NCBI GenBank assembly: GCA_902762385.1
Contig: CACWNQ010000020.1
Coordinates: 1-46,975, forward strand
From: an uncultured Bacteroidales bacterium
GTDB lineage: Bacteria > Bacteroidota > Bacteroidia > Bacteroidales > Muribaculaceae
DNA length: 46,975 bases
Direction of reading: 5' to 3'
Of the stretch, positions 16,504 through 24,797 are shown piece by piece (position 1 is the stretch's first letter; each line of letters opens with the position of its first letter). Both the position numbers and the translations under genes were made by a program. The notes beneath the pieces are model-generated. The model searched no databases, was not told the DNA's origin, and was given only the letters and a program-made list of their open reading frames with translations.

Positions 16504-17253
16504 ATGGCATTAACAAGCTCATTAGAAAAATTAGGCTCTTATTGCATGCTCATGTGGCGCAGCATAGGAATTCCCGATAAATGGAAGGAGTTCTTCAAGC
16601 GCTACATGGGAGAGATATATAAACTGGGCATCGACTCGATCCCCTTGATATTGATAGTATCGCTATTCATTGGCGCCCTGTGCACGCTGCTCATCAAGCT
16701 CAATATCAGCAATCCGTTGCTGCCGCGCTACACTGTGGGCCTGACTACCCGCGAGATTATCCTGCTGGAATTCTCGTCGTCGATATTGTGCCTGATTCTC
16801 TCAGGTAAGATAGGTAGTAACATTGCCAGCGAGATAGGCACAATGCGCGTGACCGAGCAGATTGATGCTCTCGACATTATGGGCATCAATAGCGCCAATT
16901 ACCTGATAATGCCCAAGATAGCAGGACTGGTGACCATTATGCCTTTCTTGGTGATAATATGTATGGCAACTAGCCTCTTTGGTGGTTATCTGATATGTGT
17001 GATAACGGGAATCATCGATACCGACACCTATGTATATGGTATACAGACGCTCTTCATTGAGTGGTATGTGTGGTTTGCGCTCATTAAGTCGCTGTTCTTT
17101 GCCTTCATTATTTCGAGTATTTCGTCGTTCTACGGCTACACCGTGAAGGGCGGCTCCATCGAGGTGGGTAAGGCAAGTACCGATGCTGTGGTGATGAGCA
17201 ACATCATGATTCTGCTCACCGATGTGCTCCTGACCAAGTTATTAATGATGTAA
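16504..17253 (+). CDS. mlaE: MlaE family ABC transporter permease
   Basis: A 249-residue inner-membrane permease of the Mla phospholipid transport family, with 5-6 hydrophobic segments. The conserved core is L-S-G-K-I-G-S-N-I-A-S-E-I-G-T-M-R-V-T-E-Q-I-D-A-L near 100-125, where E-I-G-T-M and E-Q-I-D-A-L are the MlaE signature that contacts the ATPase. It pairs with MlaF encoded 14 nt downstream. The MlaD substrate-binding subunit is not in the immediate neighbourhood. The complex keeps the outer-membrane lipid asymmetry in model species; direction of transport here is inferred. Confidence 0.9.
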   Translation: MALTSSLEKLGSYCMLMWRSIGIPDKWKEFFKRYMGEIYKLGIDSIPLILIVSLFIGALCTLLIKLNISNPLLPRYTVGLTTREIILLEFSSSILCLILSGKIGSNIASEIGTMRVTEQIDALDIMGINSANYLIMPKIAGLVTIMPFLVIICMATSLFGGYLICVITGIIDTDTYVYGIQTLFIEWYVWFALIKSLFFAFIISSISSFYGYTVKGGSIEVGKASTDAVVMSNIMILLTDVLLTKLLMM

Positions 17254-17267
17254 AACAACACACGACA

Positions 17268-18071
17268 ATGATTGAAGTTAAGAATGTTGAGAAATCGTTC
17301 ATGGACGGTGATGAGCGCAGGCAGATTCTCTTTGGTGTCAATGCCAAGTTCTATGACGGCAAGGTGAACCTGATAATTGGTCAGAGTGGTTCGGGAAAGA
17401 CAGTGCTCGTGAAGAACCTTGTGGGCCTGTTTAAGCCCGATAGCGGCGAGATTCTCTATGACGGTCGCGATATCACTAAGCTCGATGACAAGGCGATGAA
17501 AGAGCTTCGCAAGGAGATTGGAATGCTGTTTCAGGGGTCGGCTCTCTTCGATAGCGAGACGGTGATGGGAAATGTTATTTTCCCGTTGAAGATGTTCTCA
17601 AAGATGAGTCCAGCCGAGCAGCGTGAGCGTGCGCAGTTCTGTATCGACCGCGTGAATCTCACTGGTAGCGAGAACAAGTACCCGAGCGAGCTGAGTGGCG
17701 GCATGCAGAAGCGAGCTGCTATTGCGCGTGCCATCTCTCTGAATCCCAAATATCTGTTCTGCGATGAGCCCAACTCGGGTCTCGACCCCAAAACGTCGAT
17801 TGTGATTGATGAGTTGCTCTATGACATCACTCACGAGTTTGGTATCACCACTATCATCAACACTCACGATATGAACTCGGTTATGGGAATTGGCGAGAAC
17901 ATTGTGTTCATCTACAAAGGCCATGTAGGCTGGGTGGGCAATAAAGACGAGATTTACAATGTCGATAACGAGAACCTCAACAATTTCGTCTATGCTACCG
18001 ACTTGTTTGCCGATGTGCGCAAATACCGCCTCAAGCATGGTTACAATCGCACGAGAATAACACAGGAGTAA
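17268..18071 (+). CDS. mlaF: MlaF-type ABC transporter ATPase
   Basis: A 267-residue ATPase. Walker A is G-Q-S-G-S-G-K-T near residue 38, and the Q-loop lies at L-F-Q-G-S-A near 88. The signature L-S-G-G-M-Q-K-R is near 143; Met-Gln replacing Gln-Gln is typical of MlaF. Walker B is Y-L-F-C-D-E-P near 165 and the switch His is in N-T-H-D-M near 200. It energises the MlaE permease encoded just upstream; the two form an operon. A C-terminal extension of about 40 residues after the switch fits MlaF, which uses it for dimer contacts. Confidence 0.9.
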   Translation: MIEVKNVEKSFMDGDERRQILFGVNAKFYDGKVNLIIGQSGSGKTVLVKNLVGLFKPDSGEILYDGRDITKLDDKAMKELRKEIGMLFQGSALFDSETVMGNVIFPLKMFSKMSPAEQRERAQFCIDRVNLTGSENKYPSELSGGMQKRAAIARAISLNPKYLFCDEPNSGLDPKTSIVIDELLYDITHEFGITTIINTHDMNSVMGIGENIVFIYKGHVGWVGNKDEIYNVDNENLNNFVYATDLFADVRKYRLKHGYNRTRITQE

Positions 18072-18112
18072 ATTTTTATAAACCAATATATTCTACTAAT
18101 AATTTTACAACT

Positions 18113-18625
18113 ATGAAGAAATCATTTTTCACATTAATGCTGATTATTGCATCGACTCTGGTAATTAATGCCCAAAGTTTGACAGGCAAGAATTGGTGCA
18201 CCGTTATAAATGATGAAGACGGCGAACCTATTACTATGGTAATGAAATTTGAAAGCAATGGGGATTGTGAGGTTATTATGGCAGCTGAGCAACAGTTAAA
18301 AGAAGATGGCGTGCCCTATGCTATTGCCTTTGGCGTCAATATTCCTGGCAATTACACCTATAACGACAAGAACCTTGACGTGAAACTCAACAAGGGTAAC
18401 GCCACCGTTACAGTCGACTATGAATTTAAAGGTATGGATGCCAAGACTAAGGCATTGATGGATAAACAGGTTCGTCCAGAGCTCGATGGCATGAAAGGTG
18501 AAATTAAGAAAATGGTGCTCGATGGCATGCCAAGTCTTGAGAACATGAAGGTCGTTTCGCTCGACAGCAAGAAGCTAGTAGTCACCCTTAGCGTGGGCGC
18601 CGAGGTGCCTTTCTATGCAAAATAA
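18113..18625 (+). CDS. Small exported protein, tandem paralogue 1
   Basis: A 170-residue protein with a signal peptide (M-K-K-S-F-F-T-L-M-L) and a mature start near A-Q-S-L-T-G-K-N-W-C-T. It alternates short strands and helices and ends V-P-F-Y-A-K. It is clearly homologous over its whole length to the next gene: S-L-T-G-K-(N/D)-W-C-T, I-P-G-(N/T)-Y, N-M-K-V-V-S-L-D and F-Y-A-K are shared. The layout resembles lipocalin-like or DUF-type Bacteroidota secreted proteins, but I cannot name the family. It lies downstream of mlaF without a visible terminator between. Confidence 0.65.
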   Translation: MKKSFFTLMLIIASTLVINAQSLTGKNWCTVINDEDGEPITMVMKFESNGDCEVIMAAEQQLKEDGVPYAIAFGVNIPGNYTYNDKNLDVKLNKGNATVTVDYEFKGMDAKTKALMDKQVRPELDGMKGEIKKMVLDGMPSLENMKVVSLDSKKLVVTLSVGAEVPFYAK

Positions 18626-18659
18626 TGATTTCTCGCTAAGATATAAGAATGACATTGTT

Positions 18660-19172
18660 ATGAAGAAAACATTTTTCACATTGATGCTGATGCTAGCATC
18701 GGCGCTTGCTATTAATGCTCAAAGCCTTACTGGCAAAGATTGGTGCACCATGGTTCCTGATGAAGATGGACAACAGATTGCACTCGAAATGAAATTTGAA
18801 AACAACGCTGCTTGTGAAATCACAATTGCCACTGTACAAGATATGAAAGAAAGTGGAATGAAGATGTCTATCGCAATTGAACTTGATATTCCTGGAACTT
18901 ACAAGCTCGATGGTCAGGATCTTAGTGTAAACCTAAATAACGAAAAGGCAAAAATTGATTTCGACGTCGATATTGAAGGCGTGGACGCTCAAACCAAGGC
19001 TATGATGATTCAGATGATAAAACCAGAGCTCGAGAAAGGTAAAGCCGAGGCTAAGAAAGAATTGATTAAGATGCTTCCAAACATGGGCAACATGAAGGTT
19101 GTTTCTCTCGACAACCATCGCCTCATTCTTGCCGATAGCACTGGCACCGAGATGACTTTCTATGCAAAATAA
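18660..19172 (+). CDS. Small exported protein, tandem paralogue 2
   Basis: A 170-residue protein, the same length as its upstream neighbour and evidently a tandem duplicate. The start at 18660 is chosen because it restores the matching signal peptide (M-K-K-T-F-F-T-L-M-L); the longer open frame begins inside the previous gene. It keeps the single Cys pair W-C-T and A-C-E-I of the paralogue. The central region (about 60-130) has diverged and is richer in Met and Glu. A strong terminator closes the unit. Function unknown. Confidence 0.65.
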   Translation: MKKTFFTLMLMLASALAINAQSLTGKDWCTMVPDEDGQQIALEMKFENNAACEITIATVQDMKESGMKMSIAIELDIPGTYKLDGQDLSVNLNNEKAKIDFDVDIEGVDAQTKAMMIQMIKPELEKGKAEAKKELIKMLPNMGNMKVVSLDNHRLILADSTGTEMTFYAK

Positions 19173-19201
19173 AGACTTCTGGGTTATAATTACTTTATAG
19201 G

Positions 19202-19239
19202 GAGTGCGAGATGATTGGAGTCTCGCACTCTTGTTTTTT
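19202..19239 (+). terminator. Terminator after the tandem paralogues
   Basis: A 10-bp perfect stem, GAGTGCGAGA (19202-19211) with TCTCGCACTC (19221-19230), is followed by TTGTTTTTT. Confidence 0.85.
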
Positions 19240-19309
19240 GATTATCGAGGCTCGAATAAATAATCTTATAAAAATCGTCTTTTCGTTAGGAAAGTTTGAC
19301 GGAATTTAT

Positions 19310-19317
19310 TAACTTTG
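19310..19317 (+). promoter_or_regulatory. -7 box of the deoxynucleoside kinase pair
   Basis: TAACTTTG lies 25 nt before the ATG at 19343; no clear -33 box at the standard distance. Confidence 0.5.
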
Positions 19318-19342
19318 CCGTCAAGAAATATCTACTCGCCTT

Positions 19343-20011
19343 ATGCACATCGTCATAGCAGGAAATATTGGCTCGGGCAAGTCCACACTCACAAAGTTGC
19401 TTGCGCAACATTACGGGTGGACACCACGCTATGAATCGGTAGCCCATAACCCCTATCTCGAAGATTATTACCACGACATCCAGCGCTGGTCGTTCAACCT
19501 TGAGGTCTATTTCCTCAAGGAGCGATTCCGCGACCTGCTTGCTATTTCTAAAGCAAAGGATGTTGTTCTTCAAGATCGCTCAATCTTTGAGGGAGTGTAT
19601 GTGTTCGTGGCCAACAACCGTGCTATGGGCAACATCTCGGAGCGCGATTTCGAGACCTATATGGAGCTCTTTGAGCACATGCTCTCGATAGTTAAGCTGC
19701 CCGACCTGATGATTTATCTGCGCTCGTCGGTTGAGCATTTGGTGGCAAATATTCAAAAACGTGGACGCGACTATGAGCAAACCATGCAAATCGAGTATCT
19801 CGACAACCTCAACCGCCGCTATGAAGATTTCATCACCAATCATTATAAAGGCCGTGTGATGATTGTCGATAAAGATAATCTTGACTTTGAGAACCGACGC
19901 GAGGACTTCATCGGCATCACCAACCGCATCGACAGTCTCCTCTATGGACTCTTCCCAATGAAGAAAGATGAGGGATTAGAGATAAGAGAAAAACTAAATA
20001 CTGAAAACTAA
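19343..20011 (+). CDS. Deoxynucleoside kinase 1 (dAK/dGK-like)
   Basis: A 222-residue kinase that phosphorylates deoxynucleosides for salvage. The P-loop G-N-I-G-S-G-K-S-T is near residue 7. Substrate-site motifs R-Y-E-S-V and N-P-Y-L-E-D-Y-Y lie near 29-42, the D-R-S-I-F-E-G segment (equivalent of the E/D-R-S motif) near 78-84, and the lid R-G-R-D-Y-E-Q near 140. It is followed after 12 nt by a close paralogue, an arrangement reminiscent of the heterodimeric deoxyadenosine/deoxyguanosine kinases of lactobacilli. Which nucleoside each prefers cannot be read. The C-terminal tail (K-K-D-E-G-L-E-I-R-E-K) is absent from the second copy. Confidence 0.85.
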   Translation: MHIVIAGNIGSGKSTLTKLLAQHYGWTPRYESVAHNPYLEDYYHDIQRWSFNLEVYFLKERFRDLLAISKAKDVVLQDRSIFEGVYVFVANNRAMGNISERDFETYMELFEHMLSIVKLPDLMIYLRSSVEHLVANIQKRGRDYEQTMQIEYLDNLNRRYEDFITNHYKGRVMIVDKDNLDFENRREDFIGITNRIDSLLYGLFPMKKDEGLEIREKLNTEN

Positions 20012-20023
20012 AAACTTACAATC

Positions 20024-20644
20024 ATGCATATAGCAATATCAGGAAACATCGGTTGTGGCAAGACCACTTTGACCCGAATGCTCGCCGAGCATTACGGCTG
20101 GGAACCGCGCTTTGAATCTGTGACTAACAATCCCTATCTTGCCGACTTCTACGACGATATGGAGCGTTGGTCGTTTAACCTTCAAATCTACTTTCTCAAC
20201 AAGCGTTTCAAGGACGTGGTGGAAATCTCCAAGAGTGACCAGGTCATAATCCAGGACCGCACAATCTTTGAGGACGCGTGCATCTTTGCCCCTAACCTTC
20301 ACAATCAGGGCAAAATGAGTGACCGTGACTTCGAGACTTATCAGGATCTTTTCCAGCTCATGATGTCGCTGGTCAACAAGCCCGACCTGATGATTTACAT
20401 TCGTTCGAGCATCTCGACACTGGTTGGACAAATTCAGAAACGTGGACGTGAGTACGAGCAGACTATCCGCCTTGACTATCTACAGGGTTTGGAGCGTCTC
20501 TATGAAAAGTGGATTGAAGGCTACGATGGCAAACTCATCATAATCGATGGTGATAATTGCAAGTTTGGCGACCGTCCCGAGGATTTTGCCAAGGTGACCG
20601 AGCGCATCGACGGTCTCCTCTACGGTCTGTTCCCAATAATGTAA
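20024..20644 (+). CDS. Deoxynucleoside kinase 2 (dAK/dGK-like)
   Basis: A 206-residue paralogue of the upstream gene. The P-loop G-N-I-G-C-G-K-T-T is near residue 7, with R-F-E-S-V and N-P-Y-L-A-D-F-Y near 29-42, D-R-T-I-F-E-D near 78-84, and the lid R-G-R-E-Y-E-Q near 140. The P-loop Cys and the D-R-T change are the main differences from copy 1. Same operon, ended by a long palindromic terminator. The pair may form a heterodimer or split purine and pyrimidine substrates; both are inference. Confidence 0.85.
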   Translation: MHIAISGNIGCGKTTLTRMLAEHYGWEPRFESVTNNPYLADFYDDMERWSFNLQIYFLNKRFKDVVEISKSDQVIIQDRTIFEDACIFAPNLHNQGKMSDRDFETYQDLFQLMMSLVNKPDLMIYIRSSISTLVGQIQKRGREYEQTIRLDYLQGLERLYEKWIEGYDGKLIIIDGDNCKFGDRPEDFAKVTERIDGLLYGLFPIM

Positions 20645-20732
20645 TCACAAGGTATATTGTCACCCAAGTTCACAAGCAAAGCCAGCAATCTCGATACAAG
20701 ATATTAAAAGGAATTATATTATAAATAATTAA

Positions 20733-20766
20733 AACGCCACAAGAATTCTTGTGGCGTTGTTGTTTT
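20733..20766 (+). terminator. Long palindromic terminator
   Basis: A 26-nt perfect palindrome (20733-20758) centred on GAATTC is followed by a T-rich tail. It lies between the plus-strand kinases and the convergent DUF4298 gene. Confidence 0.75.
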
Positions 20767-20798
20767 TGCTGCCCATGAATGAATTATGCGCTAGAAGT

Positions 20799-21104
20799 TT
20801 ACTCGTTGCGAAGGTGGGTTGCGACGATTTCTAGCATTTGTGCGTTGAGTTCTCGATTAGTGTCGATTACATTCCAAATACCATCCTCGCTTAGTACTCC
20901 ACATTTGAGATCTTTGGGCAGATTTCCGGCTTCGCTATCGGCAAAATCTTGCTCCCACTCATCGCTTGCCAGATAATCGTCGATGATTTCAATCGATTCT
21001 AGTGACTCGGTGTAGAGGTCAAGAGCATCGCTTAATGCTTTAACAGCTTGAGAAGCCTTGTTTAGATGCTCCTCCATCGATTTGATTCTTTCAATTTGTT
21101 CCAT
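20799..21104 (-). CDS. DUF4298 domain protein
   Basis: A 101-residue helical protein. The N-terminal coiled-coil-like half (M-E-Q-I-E-R-I-K-S-M-E-E-H-L) is followed by the acidic Y-L-A-S-D-E-W-E-Q-D-F near 44-55. The family hallmark G-N-L-P-K-D-L-K-C-G-V-L-S-E-D-G-I-W lies near 60-77. DUF4298 proteins are small cytoplasmic proteins of unknown function in Firmicutes and Bacteroidota. The adjacent upstream ORF ends 2 nt away, so the two genes are likely coupled. Confidence 0.75.
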   Translation of the reverse strand: MEQIERIKSMEEHLNKASQAVKALSDALDLYTESLESIEIIDDYLASDEWEQDFADSEAGNLPKDLKCGVLSEDGIWNVIDTNRELNAQMLEIVATHLRNE

Positions 21105-21106
21105 AA

Positions 21107-21430
21107 TTATAATTGGGTAAATGTGTTATGGGCAAAGTCGAGTCTCAGCACAACAACATTGTCTCCTTGTTGTGCGCTGTATGTGTTGATTGTAGCAAGT
21201 CGTTGTTTCAACTGCTGTCGCGAAACACTCTCGATGAAAGCTTCCTGAATAATTTCTAAGCAGCTAGTTGTGGCTACACACAATGGTTGAGGTACATAGA
21301 TGGTGTTGCCCAACTCGCGATCGAAAGGTTGGATTGAAATCAGCCTGCCATCATCGGCCACAGTTGTTATGTGGTTGATAACCTCATTGCCATCGGCAAG
21401 AATCGTGTAGTTTGAGATAAATCGCTTCAT
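21107..21430 (-). CDS. Hypothetical protein coupled to DUF4298
   Basis: A 107-residue cytoplasmic protein. The start at 21430 (MKRFIS) is preferred to an in-frame ATG 7 codons upstream because the peptide from there is compact and the upstream part is atypical. Its opening F-I-S-N-Y-T-I-L-A-D-G-N, then R-L-I-S-I-Q-P-F-D-R-E, resembles small Bacteroidota proteins with a beta-sheet start, but I cannot name a family. It is last but one in a minus-strand unit that begins at the acyltransferase. Confidence 0.5.
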   Translation of the reverse strand: MKRFISNYTILADGNEVINHITTVADDGRLISIQPFDRELGNTIYVPQPLCVATTSCLEIIQEAFIESVSRQQLKQRLATINTYSAQQGDNVVVLRLDFAHNTFTQL

Positions 21431-21460
21431 ATAGTGGATTTGATATTGCAAAACAAAAAA

Positions 21461-22468
21461 TCAATATTTCTTTTTCTCATGGCCAGGCTTCTTGTATAGT
21501 TTGCAAACTATGTGCAATAACCATGCCGTGATAATTGTTATTGCTAGTGTGGACAAAAGGTAGACCGACCAATGAATGTCGGCAGTGACATATAGGGTGT
21601 GACGCCATATGCATTGCATGATGTATATTTCGTAAGAAATTGTTCCCAGGAAAGCAAGCACCCTTGATTGCCATGTCCCCATTGCATAGATTGCAAAAAC
21701 AATTAGCAACGGCAATAGATATATAATGGGCTTTATAAATGATGTCAATATACACACAACAATCAATACTGCTGTTGACACAGAAGCACAAGGCAGTGAG
21801 GCCTGATGCGCGTTTAAATAGTCTTTTATCTTATTTTCAAGCAGAACATATGTTGTGCCCAAGTTGAAAACGCACACAGTGTTATACCAGTAACTGCCCC
21901 ATCCCAAGTAATACAATAATGCAATGTAGGCAAAGCTAGTCATCCACAGACCTATTACTATCCTCACAGGATTGCGAAGCAAACGGGCAACTACATAAAA
22001 AAGCAAATAATATACTATAATAGTGATTATAAACCACGAGTCGGGAAGCACAGTTCCACCATGGACTATAGACATCAGGCTGTCAAGTGTGCTATGCTTA
22101 GGAAATGTTGACTTATATATCTCATAACCTATGGCTGCAATCAAGAATGGTGGTAGCAATCGAGCGAACCGGCGCCCCAGAAAGCCATGCAGATAATGCT
22201 CGCCTTTGTTAATATAAGATAGCATCAATCCGTAGCCCGACATGAAAAAGAATATTGACACCATAAGAGGGCCTGTGCTGTTGAACAAGTTTAGGAATTG
22301 TGACTCAGGCACATTTAGCGATACATGATAGAACACAATCATTATTGCGGCTAAACCACGCACAGGCAAAGTAGCCCGATTGTCGAAGTCGTGCAATTGG
22401 TTTTTGCCCCTGCTTGAGATGACTACTCCGACTGCAAGAGCAATAACGATTATGGCAATCAATATCAT
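21461..22468 (-). CDS. Acyltransferase 3 family membrane protein
   Basis: A 335-residue integral membrane acyltransferase (OafA/YrhL type) with about 10 hydrophobic segments. The motif R-G-L-A-A-I-M-I-V-F-Y-H near residues 37-48 carries the catalytic His. F-F-M-S-G-Y-G near 74 and the basic loop G-R-R-F-A-R-L-L-P-P near 97-106 are also family features. It likely O-acetylates or acylates a surface glycan or lipid. Length is near the family norm (about 350). No glycan genes adjoin, so its acceptor is unknown. Confidence 0.85.
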   Translation of the reverse strand: MILIAIIVIALAVGVVISSRGKNQLHDFDNRATLPVRGLAAIMIVFYHVSLNVPESQFLNLFNSTGPLMVSIFFFMSGYGLMLSYINKGEHYLHGFLGRRFARLLPPFLIAAIGYEIYKSTFPKHSTLDSLMSIVHGGTVLPDSWFIITIIVYYLLFYVVARLLRNPVRIVIGLWMTSFAYIALLYYLGWGSYWYNTVCVFNLGTTYVLLENKIKDYLNAHQASLPCASVSTAVLIVVCILTSFIKPIIYLLPLLIVFAIYAMGTWQSRVLAFLGTISYEIYIMQCIWRHTLYVTADIHWSVYLLSTLAITIITAWLLHIVCKLYKKPGHEKKKY

Positions 22469-22524
22469 AGAGAGTTGTTAAAGCAAAGTATACTCTTACT
22501 TAAATAGTAGCAAGTGATAAGGTG

Positions 22525-23640
22525 TCACCTGATAGGAGGTCTTGGCACATGGTCGCCATTGGGGTTGGGTATGCGATCGCGTGACGGGATTACTGGATTA
22601 TTGAGGCCTGGTTTAGGGCGGAATGATCCGTCTTCATTTCGCCGTCTTTCGATGGCTGGTGGCAGCTTGGTTGGTTGATTAGGCCGCTGTAGGTCGCGCA
22701 CAGGTTCATCGCCTGCTGGCCTACCGGGAAATCTAGGGCTGATTTCCACTGGTTTGGTGTCGACCGCTTGTTGCACACTATCTTTCTTTAGCACATCCTT
22801 TGGTCCTGCTAAGCGTTGAGTGCTTAAGCGGTAGTAGTTGTCGGGATTAAGGTGAGTGCGCAGCAGATATATGCTATCGATGAATGCCACACGCTGAGGC
22901 TTGATGTCGTATTGCAGGAAGCCATATATTCGCTTCACGTTGCGAGTGGAGTCGGCCTGAATATCGAATGTTGACCATCCATTAACGTTGAGAGTGCGGT
23001 TAATGTAACTTGTGACGCCATCGGTATAATCGATGGCCATCATAATCTTAATGTTGTTGCCGCTAGCGTTAATGGCTTTCATGTTAAGAGCATAGGAGTC
23101 GCCTCGGCGACTTTCTTTATCAGGCTTGTAGTCGTAGGTGATATACCCCTTGTGCATTGCGCTCGTGAGAATCCATTGTTGTGGCTCGTTCCAAATGTTG
23201 GCGCTGTCACCAGTGGTGGGGAACACACGTTTTATGTTGCCAAGTGCGTTAATGTCCTTTCCTGCATTATTAATCCACTGGTTGCCTGGTGTGTTTCCAT
23301 CGGGCTTGATGTTTCCTTCTTTTTCAAGAATCGAGATTGCTTTATCATGAAGTTGCGAGTAGAGCTTTAGGTTGTGAGCATACCACACTAGCGAAGAGTC
23401 GTACATGGCAAGGTCGGCATCATACTTCATTAGAATCGACTGCTTAAGGGCCATTTTGGAGGAATCATCAGGAAACTTGTCGGGGTATTGGTCGATTATG
23501 GCTTCGGCCTTAGCAAAGTCGACTAGCACATGCACCATGTCGCTTTCAGGAATGACACCGCTTGGCGCCTTGTCGCATCCCACAAGAATTGATGCTGTAA
23601 GGGCCAGTATAGCGGTCAGTGCTATAGTCGTTCTTGCCAT
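22525..23640 (-). CDS. DUF4296-domain lipoprotein with a Pro-rich tail
   Basis: A 371-residue lipoprotein. The signal peptide ends S-I-L-V-G-C (Cys near 22). The DUF4296 domain (about 25-115) contains I-P-E-S-D-M-V-H-V-L-V-D and A-L-K-Q-S-I-L-M-K-Y-D. A beta-rich middle domain follows (about 120-275). The C-terminal 90 residues are Pro/Arg-rich and disordered (R-P-N-Q-P-T-K-L-P-P, P-N-P-N-G-D-H-V-P-R-P-P). It starts 11 nt after lspA, the conserved Bacteroidota order, so its lipidated form may depend on its neighbour. Role unknown. Confidence 0.78.
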   Translation of the reverse strand: MARTTIALTAILALTASILVGCDKAPSGVIPESDMVHVLVDFAKAEAIIDQYPDKFPDDSSKMALKQSILMKYDADLAMYDSSLVWYAHNLKLYSQLHDKAISILEKEGNIKPDGNTPGNQWINNAGKDINALGNIKRVFPTTGDSANIWNEPQQWILTSAMHKGYITYDYKPDKESRRGDSYALNMKAINASGNNIKIMMAIDYTDGVTSYINRTLNVNGWSTFDIQADSTRNVKRIYGFLQYDIKPQRVAFIDSIYLLRTHLNPDNYYRLSTQRLAGPKDVLKKDSVQQAVDTKPVEISPRFPGRPAGDEPVRDLQRPNQPTKLPPAIERRRNEDGSFRPKPGLNNPVIPSRDRIPNPNGDHVPRPPIR

Positions 23641-23651
23641 AAATCGTCGCT

Positions 23652-24323
23652 TTATTGTGCAGAGTCTTTGTCGTGAGAGTCGTCGCTTTCGGTTGCTTGT
23701 TCTGCTTTTTTTGGTTTGTCGCTAGCTAAGTACTTGTTGTAGAAAATGACAAGCACTAGAATGCTGGTTGTTAGGCACGCATCGGCAACATTGAATATTG
23801 GCTCAAAAAACAGGAAGTGCTTACCACCAATGCCAGGCATCCATTGTGGCCAGTCCCACTCAGCAAGCGGGAAGTAGAGCATATCGACAACCTTGCCATT
23901 GAAGAGTGAGGCATATCCCCCCTCACTGGGCAGGAATTGAGCCACCTCGGGAGGCATAGGGTCGTTGAAGAGTTGGCCGTAGGCAATGCAGTCGAGTACG
24001 TTGCCTATTGCTCCAGCAGTAATGAGTGCGACACAAGCCACAAATCCCTTTGGCAAGTCGGTCCTTTTTCTGATTTTAATCAGGTAGTAAATGAACAGAA
24101 TCGAGAAGATTATTCTCAACCATGTGAGAATAGCCTTACTGCCTAACTCCATGCCGAATGCCATGCCGTTGTTCTCGATGAACGCAATCTTGAACCACGA
24201 TGCAATCTCGACCTGCTCGCCATAGAAGAAATGGGTCTTGACCCAAATCTTGGTGGCTTGGTCAATAATGATGGCTAAGGCAATGATGATAGTTGCCAGC
24301 CAACCGTTAGATATTTTCTTCAT
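23652..24323 (-). CDS. lspA: Lipoprotein signal peptidase LspA
   Basis: A 223-residue signal peptidase II with four transmembrane helices. It cleaves signal peptides of diacylated prolipoproteins. Catalytic aspartates lie in G-N-V-L-D-C near residue 112 and in N-V-A-D-A near 180. The N-terminal D-Q-A-T-K and the N-N-G-M-A-F-G motif (about 51-58) also match. Compared with E. coli (164 residues) it has an insertion between helices 3 and 4 and an acidic cytoplasmic tail, as in other Bacteroidota. It is in the operon dksA-like / lspA / DUF4296. Confidence 0.93.
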   Translation of the reverse strand: MKKISNGWLATIIIALAIIIDQATKIWVKTHFFYGEQVEIASWFKIAFIENNGMAFGMELGSKAILTWLRIIFSILFIYYLIKIRKRTDLPKGFVACVALITAGAIGNVLDCIAYGQLFNDPMPPEVAQFLPSEGGYASLFNGKVVDMLYFPLAEWDWPQWMPGIGGKHFLFFEPIFNVADACLTTSILVLVIFYNKYLASDKPKKAEQATESDDSHDKDSAQ

Positions 24324-24338
24324 TGTGAAGTGGTCGCC

Positions 24339-24725
24339 TTAACGTTTCTTCTTGCGTTCTTGCTCAATTTCCTTACCCTCAACCGAGAGAGTTGCGTGGG
24401 GAACGGCAAGAAGTCGTCCTTTAGGAATGAGCTTGCCAGTGACACGGCACACGCCGTAAGTCTTGTTCTCGATGCGCACCAGAGCTGCTTGAAGCTTCTT
24501 GATGAAGTCAAGCTGACGTGCTGCGCGCTGGCTGGCCTCTTCCTGCTCAAGAGTTGCAGCACCTTCCTCAAGCATGTTGAAGCTATTTTTTGACTCATCG
24601 GTCTTTATCTTCTCCATGAGCTGTTCATAGGTAGCCTTGGCTACTTCAATCTTCTCAAGGATGATAGTCTTGAACTCCTGTAGCTCTTCGTCGCTGTAGC
24701 GAGTTTTTTCTTGTTCTGTTGCCAT
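24339..24725 (-). CDS. TraR/DksA family protein with degenerate zinc finger
   Basis: A 128-residue protein of the DksA family, which in proteobacteria modulates RNA polymerase with ppGpp. A coiled coil occupies about 10-85, and the C-terminal finger region has Y-G-V-C-R-V-T-G-K-L-I-P-K-G-R-L near 91-106. Of the usual four Cys ligands only one is visible, so zinc binding is probably lost, as is common in Bacteroidota homologues. It lies between ileS (72 nt upstream) and lspA (15 nt downstream), a conserved order in this phylum. Confidence 0.85.
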   Translation of the reverse strand: MATEQEKTRYSDEELQEFKTIILEKIEVAKATYEQLMEKIKTDESKNSFNMLEEGAATLEQEEASQRAARQLDFIKKLQAALVRIENKTYGVCRVTGKLIPKGRLLAVPHATLSVEGKEIEQERKKKR

Positions 24726-24797
24726 AATATTGATGGTTTTATGTGTTATCTTGTTATGAAGGTTGGCAAGGCCAGCCTTACCAACCTTGTGGTGTTA

